A stretch of 64,000 nucleotides of DNA from UBA11524 sp963617205 (lineage in GTDB: Bacteria > Bacillota > Clostridia > Christensenellales > Aristaeellaceae), in the NCBI GenBank assembly GCA_963617205.1, contig CAVEOA010000007.1, positions 28,844 to 92,843 on the forward strand, written 5' to 3'. A program made the translations under genes and the position numbers. The notes under the pieces were generated by a model. It was not told the DNA's origin. It did not search any database and saw only the letters and a list, made by a program, of their open reading frames with translations. Below, piece after piece: positions 8,914 through 17,400 of this stretch. Each line of letters opens with the position of its first letter. The first letter of the stretch is position 1.

Positions 8914-8975
8914 GTGAATTCCCAAAGTAAATGCAACTTCTTACTGCTACTGTGGCATTTACTTTGGGAATTCAC
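8914..8975. repeat. perfect 21-bp inverted repeat with 20-nt loop
   Basis: 8914-8934 is the exact reverse complement of 8955-8975. The arms contain GAATTCCC and AGTAAATGC. No U-tract follows on either strand, so it is not a standard terminator. The ~420 bp gap between phoR and plsX holds this element, copy 1 of the dispersed repeat, a terminator and the plsX promoter, but no gene. Confidence 0.8.
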
Positions 8976-9011
8976 TCTACAATAACTTTTTCCACAAAGG
9001 TTACACAGGGC

Positions 9012-9041
9012 TTGCAAAACCTGCTGTGATTGTGGTAAAAT
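9012..9041 (+). promoter_or_regulatory. promoter for plsX operon
   Basis: TTGCAA (9012-9017) and TAAAAT (9036-9041), 18 bp apart, about 43 bp before the plsX start. Confidence 0.55.
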
Positions 9042-9083
9042 AATGCTGTCATGTCCACACAGTAGGGGATGCAGGAGGAAGCC

Positions 9084-10091
9084 ATGCGAGTTTTTGTCGA
9101 TGCGATGGGCGGCGATTTTGCGCCGCAGGCACCGGTTGAAGGAACTGTGGAGGCATTGCGCCGGAATGCAGAGCTGACGGTCACGCTTGCAGGCGTTGTC
9201 TCGGAAATCGAAAAGTATTTGACGGAAGCGGCAGACGTCCGCGACAGGATTACGCTGCTGGATGCGCCAGAGGTCATCACCAACCATGAATCGCCCGTGA
9301 TGGGTGTTCGCAAAAAGACAAAGTCGGCTACTGTGATGGGGATGCTGGCATTGCGCAATCATGAGGCGGATGGCTTTGTGTCCGCAGGCTCAACGGGCGC
9401 GGTGCTTGCAGGCGGCATGTTCCGTCTGGGGCGCATTCCCGGCGTTGAACGTCCGGCGCTTGCACCGATGCTGCCGAACGGCAAGGGCTATTTTCTGCTG
9501 ATCGACTGCGGTGCGAATGTGGACTGCAAGCCCGATTATCTGGCGCAGTTCGGTGTCATGGGCGATGCGTACATGCGCGGTGTCATGGGCATCGAGAAGC
9601 CGCGCGTTGGCATCATCAACATCGGCGCGGAGGACGAAAAGGGCAACGAGCTTGTTAAGGAAGCATTCCCGCTGATGAAACAGGCGCCTTACAACTTCGT
9701 CGGCAGCGTTGAGGCACGCGATTTGTTCAGCGACGTGGCGGACGTTTGTGTGGCGGATGGCTTTGCGGGTAACCTCGTGCTCAAAACGACCGAGGGTGTT
9801 GCACTGTTCATGATGAAGCAGATGAAGCAGCAGCTGATGGCGGACACGCGCTCTAAAATCGGCGCGATGCTTGCGAAGCCCGCGCTTCGTCGGCTCAAGC
9901 ATACGCTGGATTACACGGAGGTCGGCGGCGCACCGCTGCTGGGTGTTCAGGGCGCCGTCGTCAAGGCGCACGGTTCCAGCAACGCACATGCGTTTTCCTG
10001 CGCTATCGATCAGGCAATCAAAATGATGAACGGTCATGTGGTGGAAATCATCGAACAGGGTGTATCCGCCATGAAAAAGAAAGAAGAGTAA
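9084..10091 (+). CDS. plsX: phosphate acyltransferase PlsX
   Basis: A 335-residue soluble enzyme that converts acyl-ACP to acyl-phosphate for phosphatidic acid synthesis. The N-terminus MRVFVDAMGGDFAPQAPVEG is diagnostic. Later motifs include SAGSTGAVLAGG, LLIDCGANVDCKPDYL and GGAPLLGVQGAVVKAHG. The ATG at 9084 follows AGGAGG; the frame also contains an earlier ATG at 9069 without a site. acpP follows at 13 bp, as is common for this pair. Confidence 0.96.
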   Translation: MRVFVDAMGGDFAPQAPVEGTVEALRRNAELTVTLAGVVSEIEKYLTEAADVRDRITLLDAPEVITNHESPVMGVRKKTKSATVMGMLALRNHEADGFVSAGSTGAVLAGGMFRLGRIPGVERPALAPMLPNGKGYFLLIDCGANVDCKPDYLAQFGVMGDAYMRGVMGIEKPRVGIINIGAEDEKGNELVKEAFPLMKQAPYNFVGSVEARDLFSDVADVCVADGFAGNLVLKTTEGVALFMMKQMKQQLMADTRSKIGAMLAKPALRRLKHTLDYTEVGGAPLLGVQGAVVKAHGSSNAHAFSCAIDQAIKMMNGHVVEIIEQGVSAMKKKEE

Positions 10092-10104
10092 GGAGATCGG
10101 TTTT

Positions 10105-10335
10105 ATGTCTACGTTTGAAACGCTCAAGGGTATGATCGTCAAGCAGCTCAAGGTGAATCCTGATATGGTGACTGAGTCCAGCCGACTTCTGGAGGATTTG
10201 AAGGCGGACTCCGCAAACGTCATGGTCATGATCATGGATGTTGAGGACACCTTCGGCATCACCGTTGAGGATGACATGATTATGAAGCTCAAGACGGTCG
10301 GCGATGTCGTAAAGTACATCGACGAAAACAAGTAA
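10105..10335 (+). CDS. acpP: acyl carrier protein
   Basis: A 76-residue acidic four-helix ACP. The phosphopantetheine serine sits in LKADSANVMVMIMDVED; the residue after Ser-Ala differs from the common DSLD core. It carries acyl chains for fatty-acid and phospholipid synthesis. It sits between plsX and rnc, a standard Clostridia/Bacilli arrangement. Confidence 0.94.
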   Translation: MSTFETLKGMIVKQLKVNPDMVTESSRLLEDLKADSANVMVMIMDVEDTFGITVEDDMIMKLKTVGDVVKYIDENK

Positions 10336-10416
10336 TCCGAGAATCGCTCCATTCGACCTCCCCCGATTCCGGCGGAGGTCTATTTGATATTTGATAATGA
10401 AGAAAAGGACGAGCAC

Positions 10417-11076
10417 ATGATAACGCAGCAATTTATGGACGCGCTGGGCTACCAATTCAAGAAGCCGGAGCTGCTTCGACGCGCGCTGACGCATCCGTCC
10501 ATGGGCCCAAAGGATAACCAGCGGCTGGAGTTTCTCGGCGATGCGGTGCTGCAGTTCATTATGTCGGATCTGCTGTACGAATCGCATCCGGATTGCCATG
10601 AGGGGCAGCTGACGCACCTGCGCGCGCTGTCTGTCTGCGAGGCGAACCTCTCGCAGGTTGCGCGGAAGCTCGGCGTCGGCGAGGTGCTGTTGATGGATCG
10701 CGGCGAGGAGCTGACCGGCGGTCGCGAAAAGCCGTCTGTGCTCTGCGACGCGATGGAAGCCATCCTTGCGGCGGTTTATCTGGACGGCGGATTGGCGGCG
10801 GCACGAGAGCTGATTCTCCGCTGCTGGCCGAAGCCTGAGGATGTGCAGCGTCCGATGCAGGACAGCAAGGGCGCCTTGCAGGAATATCTGCAGCGCGATG
10901 GCAGCGACGCCCCGTTATACGAGATTGTCGCGCAGGATGGACCGCCGCATGACCGCACGTTCGAGGCAGTTGTCAGCCATAACGGCGTTGCGCTGGCGCA
11001 CGGTACCGGCCGCACGAAGAAGCAGGCGGAGCAGGCAGCCGCGCTCAAGGCGCTGACGGTGCTGAAATCGCGCTAA
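10417..11076 (+). CDS. rnc: ribonuclease III
   Basis: A 219-residue double-strand-specific endoribonuclease for rRNA and mRNA processing. The RNase III signature NQRLEFLGDAVLQF is near residue 35 and the second catalytic acidic cluster is CDAMEAILAAVYLDGG near 105. A dsRNA-binding domain occupies about 145-215 and ends GRTKKQAEQAAALKAL. A TTG start at 10384 is possible, but ATG 10417 behind AAGGAC gives the usual length. Confidence 0.95.
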   Translation: MITQQFMDALGYQFKKPELLRRALTHPSMGPKDNQRLEFLGDAVLQFIMSDLLYESHPDCHEGQLTHLRALSVCEANLSQVARKLGVGEVLLMDRGEELTGGREKPSVLCDAMEAILAAVYLDGGLAAARELILRCWPKPEDVQRPMQDSKGALQEYLQRDGSDAPLYEIVAQDGPPHDRTFEAVVSHNGVALAHGTGRTKKQAEQAAALKALTVLKSR

Positions 11077-11134
11077 GCAATCGTCACACAGCATGGAGAG
11101 AAGGGATGATTCAGACAGCGGGGGAGGGAAACGC

Positions 11135-12331
11135 ATGAAGCATCTTCGCCGGATTGCACCGGAGTACGTCGTCTTTCCGCTTGTCGTCCTGATGGTGCTT
11201 GGGGCGATGGCGGCGTTCACCGGGCGTTTCCCGACAGGCGGCAACACGTACTGCTCCTTTACGCTACAGGCGTACGCGTGGCTGGATGGAAGGCTCGATG
11301 TCAATCCTGATTATACATGGCTGGAGCTGGCAATTCACAATGGCAAATATTATGTCAGCTTTCCGCCGTTTCCTTCCTATGTGATGCTGCCGTTTGCGTT
11401 CTTGATGGACATGGATACGCCCGATCACTGGATCAGCCTGTTCGTGACGCTGCTGGGTGTGGTGTACGCGCTGCGGATTTATCAGCGGACAACAGGCAGT
11501 TTCCTGCATGCGGAACGATATGTGCTGTTTCTGTATTTGGGCAATGGGCTGATGTTTATTGCCCTGCAGGGTTGGGTATGGTTCATTGCGCAGACGATGT
11601 GCTTTACGCTGTCGCTGATGGCGATTGATGCAGCGCAGCGCGGCAGAAGCGGCTGGTCGCTGGCGTGGTGGGCGTGCGCGGTCGGCTGTCGGCCGATGGC
11701 GGCGCTGTACCTGCCGGTGCTGGTGTATCTGCTTTATAAGAGCGGCGTGCGGTATTCGTGGAAGCGGTATGCGCTGAATCTGGTCCCGATGATGCTTATC
11801 GCCGCGTCCTACATGCTGCTGAATTACCTGCGCTTTGGCAATCCGCTCGAGTTCGGGCACAATTACCTGCCGGAATTTCAGCGCGCGGAGAACGGGCAGT
11901 TCTCCCTGTCGTACCTGCAGGAGCATCTGTATCAGCTTATCCGACTGCCGCAGTATAACGGTGAGGGCAATCCGCTGCAGTTCGATACATTTGACTGCAT
12001 GGCGTTCTATCTGATAACGCCGATGCTTGTTTCGTTTCTCGGCGTATACGCCTATGCGCTGGTCAGAAAACGCCGCAGCAACGCATTTCTGCTGCTTGTT
12101 CTGCCGATTCTGCTCATCGCGCATATCCTGATTCTCTGCTGCCATAAGACGCTCGGCGGCTTCCAGTTCGGCAACCGCTATCTGCTCGACTTGCTGCCGT
12201 GGGTGTTTGTCGCGATTCTGCTGCTGAAGCCCCAAAATCAGCGGACGTCGGTGCTGAATCTGCCGCTGTTTGCGATGGGGGCGGCGGTGAACCTGCTTGG
12301 CGCGGTCGCAACGTATAATGGATGGATATAA
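11135..12331 (+). CDS. polytopic membrane protein (GT-C-like, function unknown)
   Basis: A 398-residue protein with about ten hydrophobic segments. Between the first two lies an extracytoplasmic loop with NGKYYVSFPPFPSYVMLP, a pattern seen in bacterial integral-membrane proteins of GT39-like (GT-C fold) type. The C-terminal half alternates membrane segments with short basic loops. The ATG at 11135 follows GGGAGGG. It lies 58 bp after rnc and has its own terminator, so it may share the plsX-rnc transcript. No substrate can be assigned. Confidence 0.75.
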   Translation: MKHLRRIAPEYVVFPLVVLMVLGAMAAFTGRFPTGGNTYCSFTLQAYAWLDGRLDVNPDYTWLELAIHNGKYYVSFPPFPSYVMLPFAFLMDMDTPDHWISLFVTLLGVVYALRIYQRTTGSFLHAERYVLFLYLGNGLMFIALQGWVWFIAQTMCFTLSLMAIDAAQRGRSGWSLAWWACAVGCRPMAALYLPVLVYLLYKSGVRYSWKRYALNLVPMMLIAASYMLLNYLRFGNPLEFGHNYLPEFQRAENGQFSLSYLQEHLYQLIRLPQYNGEGNPLQFDTFDCMAFYLITPMLVSFLGVYAYALVRKRRSNAFLLLVLPILLIAHILILCCHKTLGGFQFGNRYLLDLLPWVFVAILLLKPQNQRTSVLNLPLFAMGAAVNLLGAVATYNGWI

Positions 12332-12336
12332 ACCGA

Positions 12337-12372
12337 CAGGAATGTACTGCTTTTTCGGTGCATTCCTGTTTT
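12337..12372 (+). terminator. intrinsic terminator
   Basis: CAGGAATG (12337-12344) pairs with CATTCCTG (12361-12368), followed by TTTT; it lies just after the membrane-protein gene. Confidence 0.75.
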
Positions 12373-12487
12373 AAAATGGAAAACGTTTGGTTTTTCTCTT
12401 TTCAAAAATGCTTTTTCGTGTTACAATAAAACCGATGCTGAAAAGCATTGTAATTGCAGTGATTTGTCAAAGGAGCGTTTGGGATTG

Positions 12488-13822
12488 ATGACAACCCCCG
12501 CAGCTCACCTGAAGGTGGGTATGATTTCTCTCGGTTGCAACAAGAACCGCGTGGACAGCGAAACGGCACTCGGTCTGCTGAAGGAGAACGGCTTTGAGCT
12601 GACGAATGATCCTGCACAGGCAGATGTGCTGATGGTGAACACGTGCGGCTTTATCGCTTCCGCAAAGGAAGAATCGATTGACGCCATTCTCGATATGGCG
12701 CGTTATAAGCAAATTGGCAAGTGTCGCCTGCTGGTGGTGACCGGCTGCCTTGCTCAGCGGTATGAGAAGGATTTGATGAAGGAAATTCCGGAGATTGACC
12801 TGCTGATGGGCGTGAACCAGTATCAGCAGCTGCCGGGAGCGATTGCACAGGCGCTTGGCGGCGTGCGCGGAACGTACTGCATGGATGACCATGCGTATTT
12901 TGCCCATGAGCGTGTGCTGACAACGCCGTCCTACACGGCCTATACGCGCATCGGCGAGGGTTGCTCGAACCGGTGCACCTTCTGCGCGATTCCGCTGATT
13001 CGCGGACCGTACCGCTCTCGTCCGGAGGAGGATGTGCTGGCGGAGGTATCATCGCTGGCGCGTCAGGGCGTGAAGGAGCATATTCTCGTCGCGCAGGACA
13101 CGACGCGCTTCGGAACCGATCACGGCGGAGCGTCCATGCTGCCGGAGCTGCTGCAAAAGGCGGCGGCGATTGAGGGCGTGGACTGGCTGCGCGTGCTCTA
13201 CTGCTATCCGGATGAAACGGATGAGCGTCTGCTGGATGTGATCGCCAATACGCCGAATATTTGCAGCTATCTCGATTTGCCGATTCAGCACGTGAACGAC
13301 ACGGTGCTCAGGCGGATGCATCGCCGCGGGGACAGCCGTGACATCCGCCGTGCAGTCAAGGGTGCGCATGAACGCGGCTTGACGCTGCGCACATCGATTA
13401 TTGTAGGCTTCCCGGGTGAAACGGAGGAGCAGTTCCAGGAGCTGCTGGACTTCCTGCCTGAGGCGAGGTTCGACCGGCTGGGTGCGTTTGCGTATTCGCC
13501 GGAGGAGGACACGCCCGCTGCCCGGATGCCGGAGCAGATTCCTGACGAAGTGAAGGCGGAGCGCCTCGACCGTCTGATGCGCCTGCAGGCATCCATCTCG
13601 AAGGGACAGAATCAAAGCCGCGTCGGATCAACGGTGCGCGTCCTGGTGACGGATCAGAATGCGCAGGGCGGTCTGCTGGGGCGCAGTGAACGCGAGGCAC
13701 CCGAAACGGATGGTGAAATCATCTTCACTGCCGGAAGCTGTGCAACGCCGCATATCGGCGATTTTGTGAATGTCCGCATCGATCATGCGAACACGTATGA
13801 CCTGACAGGAGTGATGGTATGA
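12488..13822 (+). CDS. rimO: ribosomal protein S12 methylthiotransferase RimO
   Basis: A 444-residue radical-SAM methylthiotransferase that modifies the conserved aspartate of ribosomal protein S12. The UPF0004 domain (about 8-135) begins VGMISLGCNKNRVDSE with cysteines for the first Fe-S cluster. The radical SAM motif is EGCSNRCTFCAIPLIRG (CxxxCxxC), and a C-terminal TRAM domain covers about 375-440. YRSRPEEDV after the motif and the overall length favour RimO over MiaB. ATG 12488 follows AAAGGAG at 12 bases; TTG 12485 is an alternative start. Confidence 0.93.
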   Translation: MTTPAAHLKVGMISLGCNKNRVDSETALGLLKENGFELTNDPAQADVLMVNTCGFIASAKEESIDAILDMARYKQIGKCRLLVVTGCLAQRYEKDLMKEIPEIDLLMGVNQYQQLPGAIAQALGGVRGTYCMDDHAYFAHERVLTTPSYTAYTRIGEGCSNRCTFCAIPLIRGPYRSRPEEDVLAEVSSLARQGVKEHILVAQDTTRFGTDHGGASMLPELLQKAAAIEGVDWLRVLYCYPDETDERLLDVIANTPNICSYLDLPIQHVNDTVLRRMHRRGDSRDIRRAVKGAHERGLTLRTSIIVGFPGETEEQFQELLDFLPEARFDRLGAFAYSPEEDTPAARMPEQIPDEVKAERLDRLMRLQASISKGQNQSRVGSTVRVLVTDQNAQGGLLGRSEREAPETDGEIIFTAGSCATPHIGDFVNVRIDHANTYDLTGVMV

Positions 13823-14406
13823 ATCTGCCGAATAAGCTTTCCTTGCTGCGCGTCGCGCTGATTCCGGTGCTGGTCGCCCTGATGCTGCCGCAGACGCTCG
13901 TGTGCAACCTGCTTGCGGCGCTTGTATTCGCCGGCGCTGCCATGACGGATTATTTTGACGGTCAAATTGCCCGTTCTCGTCAGCTGATTACGACGTTCGG
14001 GAAGTTTATCGATCCGCTGGCGGATAAGCTGCTGAACCTGTCTGCCATGATTATGCTTGTGCAGTGCGGCACGCTGCCCGGATGGAGCGTCGTGCTGATT
14101 CTTGCACGGGAGCTGGCAGTGGATGGTCTGCGCCTCGTTGCTGTCGGTCAGGGACGCGTCATTGCGGCTGGCTGGCTCGGCAAGGTGAAGACGGCAAGTC
14201 AAATGGTGCTGCTGCTGTGGGTGCTGATTACGCATCAGCCTGCGCTGACCGCGCCGATGTGGGGCAATACGGCAGGTGCGGTGCTCGGCGCCCCGTGGAT
14301 GGGGTGGATTACGACCGTCATGCTTCTCTGGGTCGTTGTGATTACGGTCTGGAGCGGCGTGGATTATTTCGTGCGCAACCGCGACTGCATTCGCGACATT
14401 AAGTAA
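13819..14406 (+). CDS. pgsA: CDP-diacylglycerol--glycerol-3-phosphate 3-phosphatidyltransferase
   Basis: A 195-residue membrane enzyme making phosphatidylglycerol phosphate. The CDP-alcohol phosphotransferase signature DG-x2-AR-x8-G-x3-D-x3-D is complete in DYFDGQIARSRQL followed by GKFIDPLADK (about residues 40-65). About four membrane segments are present. The start overlaps the rimO stop by four bases, so the pair is co-translated. Confidence 0.94.
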   Translation: MNLPNKLSLLRVALIPVLVALMLPQTLVCNLLAALVFAGAAMTDYFDGQIARSRQLITTFGKFIDPLADKLLNLSAMIMLVQCGTLPGWSVVLILARELAVDGLRLVAVGQGRVIAAGWLGKVKTASQMVLLLWVLITHQPALTAPMWGNTAGAVLGAPWMGWITTVMLLWVVVITVWSGVDYFVRNRDCIRDIK

Positions 14407-14425
14407 GGCAATGGTTACTGAAAAG

Positions 14426-14459
14426 CAGCTCATCGCGTTTGAAACGATGAGCTGTTTTT
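14426..14459 (+). terminator. intrinsic terminator after pgsA
   Basis: CAGCTCATCG (14426-14435) pairs with CGATGAGCTG (14445-14454), then TTTTT. Confidence 0.9.
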
Positions 14460-14467
14460 GATGCCAC

Positions 14468-14494
14468 AAAAAAGCAGGCGACGAATCGCCTGCT
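14468..14494 (-). terminator. intrinsic terminator facing the DUF1292 gene
   Basis: On the minus strand AGCAGGCGA pairs with TCGCCTGCT (14473-14481 with 14486-14494), followed by a U-run read from 14472-14468. It would end transcripts arriving from 15005. Confidence 0.8.
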
Positions 14495-14666
14495 TAGTCG
14501 GTCGTTTACGGTAATGGTTGTTGGCTATTTAGTCCGTTGATTGTTCGACTTGTTGGATAAGAGGTTCTTGTTGGTCGGGAAATGCTTACTGTCATTCCGC
14601 AGATGATGCGGAGGTTCAAGTCCTGTCGCTCTCTATGGGGTCAACGGAAATGAGGAGAGGAAGAAG

Positions 14667-15005
14667 TCAGTCCTCGTCATCCGCCTGTTCATCATCCTGG
14701 AGCTTCAATGTGGCAATTTCCATAAGCTTGGCTTCCAGCTTCTGATCCTCCACGGGAACGAACTCTTCCAGCTCTTCACCGGTTTCGCTCGTTGTGGGCA
14801 CGATCTTCATCACGTAGCAGTCAATCTGATCTGCCTCGGCCGTGTCCTCGTCGTTGGAGTCGGTCAGAATCGCATATTCCTCACCGTTAAAGAAGAAGTA
14901 GTCAAGGATCTTGAAGAGAAGCGTATTGCCTTCCTCATCGGTCATCTGGATCAAATCTTCGGAGCTCTTGTCATCCAGATTAAAATCCTGCGTGTCATCC
15001 GTCAT
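14667..15005 (-). CDS. DUF1292 domain protein
   Basis: A 112-residue, strongly acidic soluble protein. The core MTDEEGNTLLFKILDYFFFNGEEYAILTD is typical of DUF1292 (YrzB-like) proteins of Bacillota, whose role is unknown. In many relatives the gene sits with ireB and ruvX; here it stands behind a possible 26-codon ORF instead. RBS AAGGATGG precedes the ATG. Confidence 0.85.
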   Translation of the reverse strand: MTDDTQDFNLDDKSSEDLIQMTDEEGNTLLFKILDYFFFNGEEYAILTDSNDEDTAEADQIDCYVMKIVPTTSETGEELEEFVPVEDQKLEAKLMEIATLKLQDDEQADDED

Positions 15006-15074
15006 TCGCGGTTTACCATCCTTCTTGCGCTTTTTGATTGATGAAGCGCACCAGTCAAAGAATACTGACCCCTG

Positions 15075-15155
15075 TTATGCTTTGCGAACGAAGGAAGACC
15101 GATCCATGATCGCCTGACGCAATACGCTTTTTAACTGCTGTGCGTCGCTGTTCAA
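15075..15155 (-). CDS. possible 26-residue small protein
   Basis: A TTG start at 15155 sits 7 bases behind a strong AAAGGAGG, and the frame encodes MNSDAQQLKSVLRQAIMDR then SSFVRKA. It lies between a good minus-strand promoter and the DUF1292 gene. It may be a leader ORF or a small protein. No homology is recognised and the case rests on the ribosome-binding site and position. Confidence 0.35.
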   Translation of the reverse strand: MNSDAQQLKSVLRQAIMDRSSFVRKA

Positions 15156-15245
15156 TGGAAACGCCTCCTTTCCTATTCCGGCTGTCGCGTCTCCGCGATG
15201 CCCTCTGTTGTCGCTCGCTGGCGACCTGTTCCTCTTTGCATCTTC

Positions 15246-15274
15246 ATTATACAAGAGAAACGCGAAAAAAGCAA
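15246..15274 (-). promoter_or_regulatory. minus-strand promoter for small ORF and DUF1292 gene
   Basis: TTGCTT (15274-15269) and TATAAT (15251-15246) with 17 bp spacing, reading left. Confidence 0.65.
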
Positions 15275-15297
15275 GGGTTTTCCGAAAAGTTTTTCGC

Positions 15298-15326
15298 TTG
15301 ACTTTGCTGCGCTCGTATGATACAAT
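15298..15326 (+). promoter_or_regulatory. plus-strand promoter-like site pointing into DUF896/lgt-like genes
   Basis: TTGACT (15298-15303) and TACAAT (15321-15326) with 17 bp spacing. Downstream on the plus strand there is only the antisense of the DUF896 gene, so any transcript would be antisense RNA. Confidence 0.5.
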
Positions 15327-15330
15327 ATTA

Positions 15331-15537
15331 TTATTGGGGCTTCCTTGTGATTTTCTGCTTTGTCCCGTCTGGACGTTGAATATAGGTGTTTTCCAGCACC
15401 GCACGCATATTTTCGCGAAAGCCGTCGATGTATTCCCGACGGAGCGAAGCATGTTCCGCTGCCTCTTCGTCGGTGAGACCATCGGTCTTTTTTTTGCGTG
15501 CCAATTCATTGATCCGATCGATTTTTTCCTTTTCCAT
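15331..15537 (-). CDS. DUF896 family protein (YnzC-like)
   Basis: A 68-residue soluble helical protein starting MEKEKIDRINELARKKKTD. The following DGLTDEEAAEHASLRREYI and the YIQRPDGTK end are the DUF896 consensus. Family members in Bacillus are small helical-hairpin proteins, one (YneB/YnzC neighbourhood) linked to the SOS operon; the role here is unknown. It is the last gene of the minus-strand operon, 2 bp after the lgt-like gene. Confidence 0.9.
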   Translation of the reverse strand: MEKEKIDRINELARKKKTDGLTDEEAAEHASLRREYIDGFRENMRAVLENTYIQRPDGTKQKITRKPQ

Positions 15538-15539
15538 GC

Positions 15540-16463
15540 TTAAACCTCCTCCTGCAATTCGGCCTCATTCGCCGCCCTGCGCAGCAAAAGCCCGCTTCCG
15601 GCGATGGCGAGCATGGCCAGCATCATCAGGCAGTAGCATAGCAGCGGCATACCAAGGCGGTCGATGGCAAATTCCATGCCAATCCCGACGCCGATGGCGG
15701 CAACGACGGCAATCCAGCAGCCGATGATGAGGCGCTTCCGGCTTCCTTCACGCGCAACGCGAATCGTCCAGCAGACAATCGCTGCAACCGCCAGCACGAG
15801 CGCGCCGATTTGATTGACGCGGACAAAGTGAATCAGCAGCATATGCGAGTCATTGCGCAGCGATTCAAGCACCACCTGCACGCAGCCGTACACCAGCAGG
15901 AACAGCAGCATCGTGTCGCCTTCGGGCTTGCGCCTGCGCCGCGAAGCAATGAGCAGCACAAGGAGGATGACCATTGCTACAGCCTCGTAGAGAAAGACAG
16001 GATGATTGCCGTCCGTTGCGCTGCCGAGGAACGACAGGAACTCCGTTTCAATTACCTTGCCCTTGCCCATGATTTCATCGAAGCAGCCTTCTCCGAGACG
16101 CTCGATGGCAATGGCAATCGGTGCTGACAGTGCGATGCAGTCCATTATTTTGCCGCAGGAAAGGCGGAACAGACGCGCCGTCAGCGCACCGCCGAGCAGC
16201 ACGCCGAAAAGTGCACCGAGCAGCGATGCGCCGCCGTCCCAGAAGCGGAGCATCAGCGCAGGATTTTCCAGCGTATTCAGGTACAGCGGCAGATTCGAGA
16301 GCGCGAACAGAATGCGCGAGCAGAGAAAGGACAGCACAAGTGCAAAAATGCTGAATGTGATGCCGGCACGGTAGGAGATGCCCTTCCTGTGAAAGCAGAA
16401 ATTTGCTGTCAGGAGCAGCGCCAGCATTGCAAGCGATGCCATGCAGCCGAAGGATGTTGCCAT
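15540..16463 (-). CDS. divergent prolipoprotein diacylglyceryl transferase (Lgt)-like membrane protein
   Basis: A 307-residue protein with about seven hydrophobic segments. LRFWDGGASLLGALFG occupies the place of the Lgt HGGL region, IAIERLGEGCFDEIMGKG resembles the GRxGNFxNGE signature, and HPVFLYEAVAM matches the Lgt HPtqLYEa motif. The usual His of HGG is Asp and the GN-N of the signature is lost, so Lgt activity is doubtful. ATG 16463 follows GGAGG; the frame extends to 16505 inside the upstream gene. It is translated in an operon with the NAGPA-domain gene. Confidence 0.65.
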   Translation of the reverse strand: MATSFGCMASLAMLALLLTANFCFHRKGISYRAGITFSIFALVLSFLCSRILFALSNLPLYLNTLENPALMLRFWDGGASLLGALFGVLLGGALTARLFRLSCGKIMDCIALSAPIAIAIERLGEGCFDEIMGKGKVIETEFLSFLGSATDGNHPVFLYEAVAMVILLVLLIASRRRRKPEGDTMLLFLLVYGCVQVVLESLRNDSHMLLIHFVRVNQIGALVLAVAAIVCWTIRVAREGSRKRLIIGCWIAVVAAIGVGIGMEFAIDRLGMPLLCYCLMMLAMLAIAGSGLLLRRAANEAELQEEV

Positions 16464-16464
16464 G

Positions 16465-17385
16465 TTATTCCTCCGAATCAAGTCCAGAATCGACTGCCGT
16501 GGCAAAATAGATGATGTCGGACACGGAACGCTCTGCCTTGACAGACTTCTCGGAGTAGTTCGAGCCGCCGAACCACATCAGCGCGCTGTTGCCGCCGTCG
16601 AGGTTATACGCGATGGTGCAGCCCTTTTCTGCCATGAAATCCGCCAGCTCGGCGCAGGTGCAGCCGTCCGAATCCTTGCGGCGGCCGTCGACAACGACAA
16701 GCAGGTATTCCAGCTCGCCAAGCTGACCGATGGCGCAGCGAGGCTCGTTGGCATTCACGTTGTACTTGTTGTTGTAGTAGTCCGGAATTTCGCAGACCTT
16801 GCTGTCAACGACCAGCGCAGGGCCGAAATTGAACACGTTCGGGAACGTCAGCGCCTCGGATTCGAGCAGCTCCTTCAGCTCTGTCGCGTCGGACTTGAAG
16901 ATGATGTGGAAGTTGCCGAGATTGTCCACCAGCAGCATATCGCGCTGCTTGGAGGGCTTCTTGCGGAATACCTCGTTCATACGCACGACGTAGCCGTAAT
17001 CGTCCTTGCTGAAGTAATCGCCGCCGATGGCAACGACCGCCTTATGCTTTTCGGCAATGGCGGAGATTTTGTTGTCCGTTTTGGCCTTCGGGTGATTCAG
17101 ACCCGTGCGGAACTGGCTCGGATCGGTTATTTTGACATGGGCGATGTTGAAAATGGCGTCATTAACGGTTTCACGCCAGACGGTCACGGTGATGGAATCA
17201 TCCTGATAGCCCTGCAGAATGCCGTTTTCCTCATCGGCAGCGATATACGCGTCCGGATTGGGGGTGTAACCGGTATCCGTCAGCGCCATCGACAGGGGCG
17301 CAATGTCAGCGGTCGTTGTTTCTTCAGCGAAAGCCGCCGTCATCAGCAGCATCAGGCAGCAAAGAACAGAAAACACTCTGCGCAT
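16465..17385 (-). CDS. secreted phosphodiester glycosidase (NAGPA/DUF2233) family protein
   Basis: A 306-residue exported protein. A signal peptide covers about residues 1-20, ending AAFA|EE. The NAGPA fold is marked by VVAIGGDYFS near 120 and by IAYNLDGGNSALMW near 265, with the DGG core characteristic of the family. Members remove N-acetylglucosamine or related groups from phosphodiesters, or act in exopolysaccharide/cell-wall metabolism. It follows the small membrane protein gene and a GT2-GtrA gene, suggesting a cell-envelope glycan role. The exact substrate is unknown. Confidence 0.85.
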   Translation of the reverse strand: MRRVFSVLCCLMLLMTAAFAEETTTADIAPLSMALTDTGYTPNPDAYIAADEENGILQGYQDDSITVTVWRETVNDAIFNIAHVKITDPSQFRTGLNHPKAKTDNKISAIAEKHKAVVAIGGDYFSKDDYGYVVRMNEVFRKKPSKQRDMLLVDNLGNFHIIFKSDATELKELLESEALTFPNVFNFGPALVVDSKVCEIPDYYNNKYNVNANEPRCAIGQLGELEYLLVVVDGRRKDSDGCTCAELADFMAEKGCTIAYNLDGGNSALMWFGGSNYSEKSVKAERSVSDIIYFATAVDSGLDSEE

Positions 17386-17400
17386 GGGAAAAGCTCCTCC

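Noticed and set aside
8914..8975. Rho-independent terminator
   Set aside because: No U-tract on either side, and a proper terminator for phoR is already present at 8765-8795.
8860..9083. FapR operator upstream of plsX
   Set aside because: No TTAGTA-type FapR inverted repeat could be seen; the only palindrome is the 21-bp inverted repeat of unrelated sequence.
14590..14640. tRNA-like 3' end (GGTTCAAGTCC with a CCGCA/TGCGG hairpin before it)
   Set aside because: No matching acceptor 5' strand or anticodon arm upstream and one T-stem mismatch; at most a relic. The 14495-14666 spacer shows nothing else.
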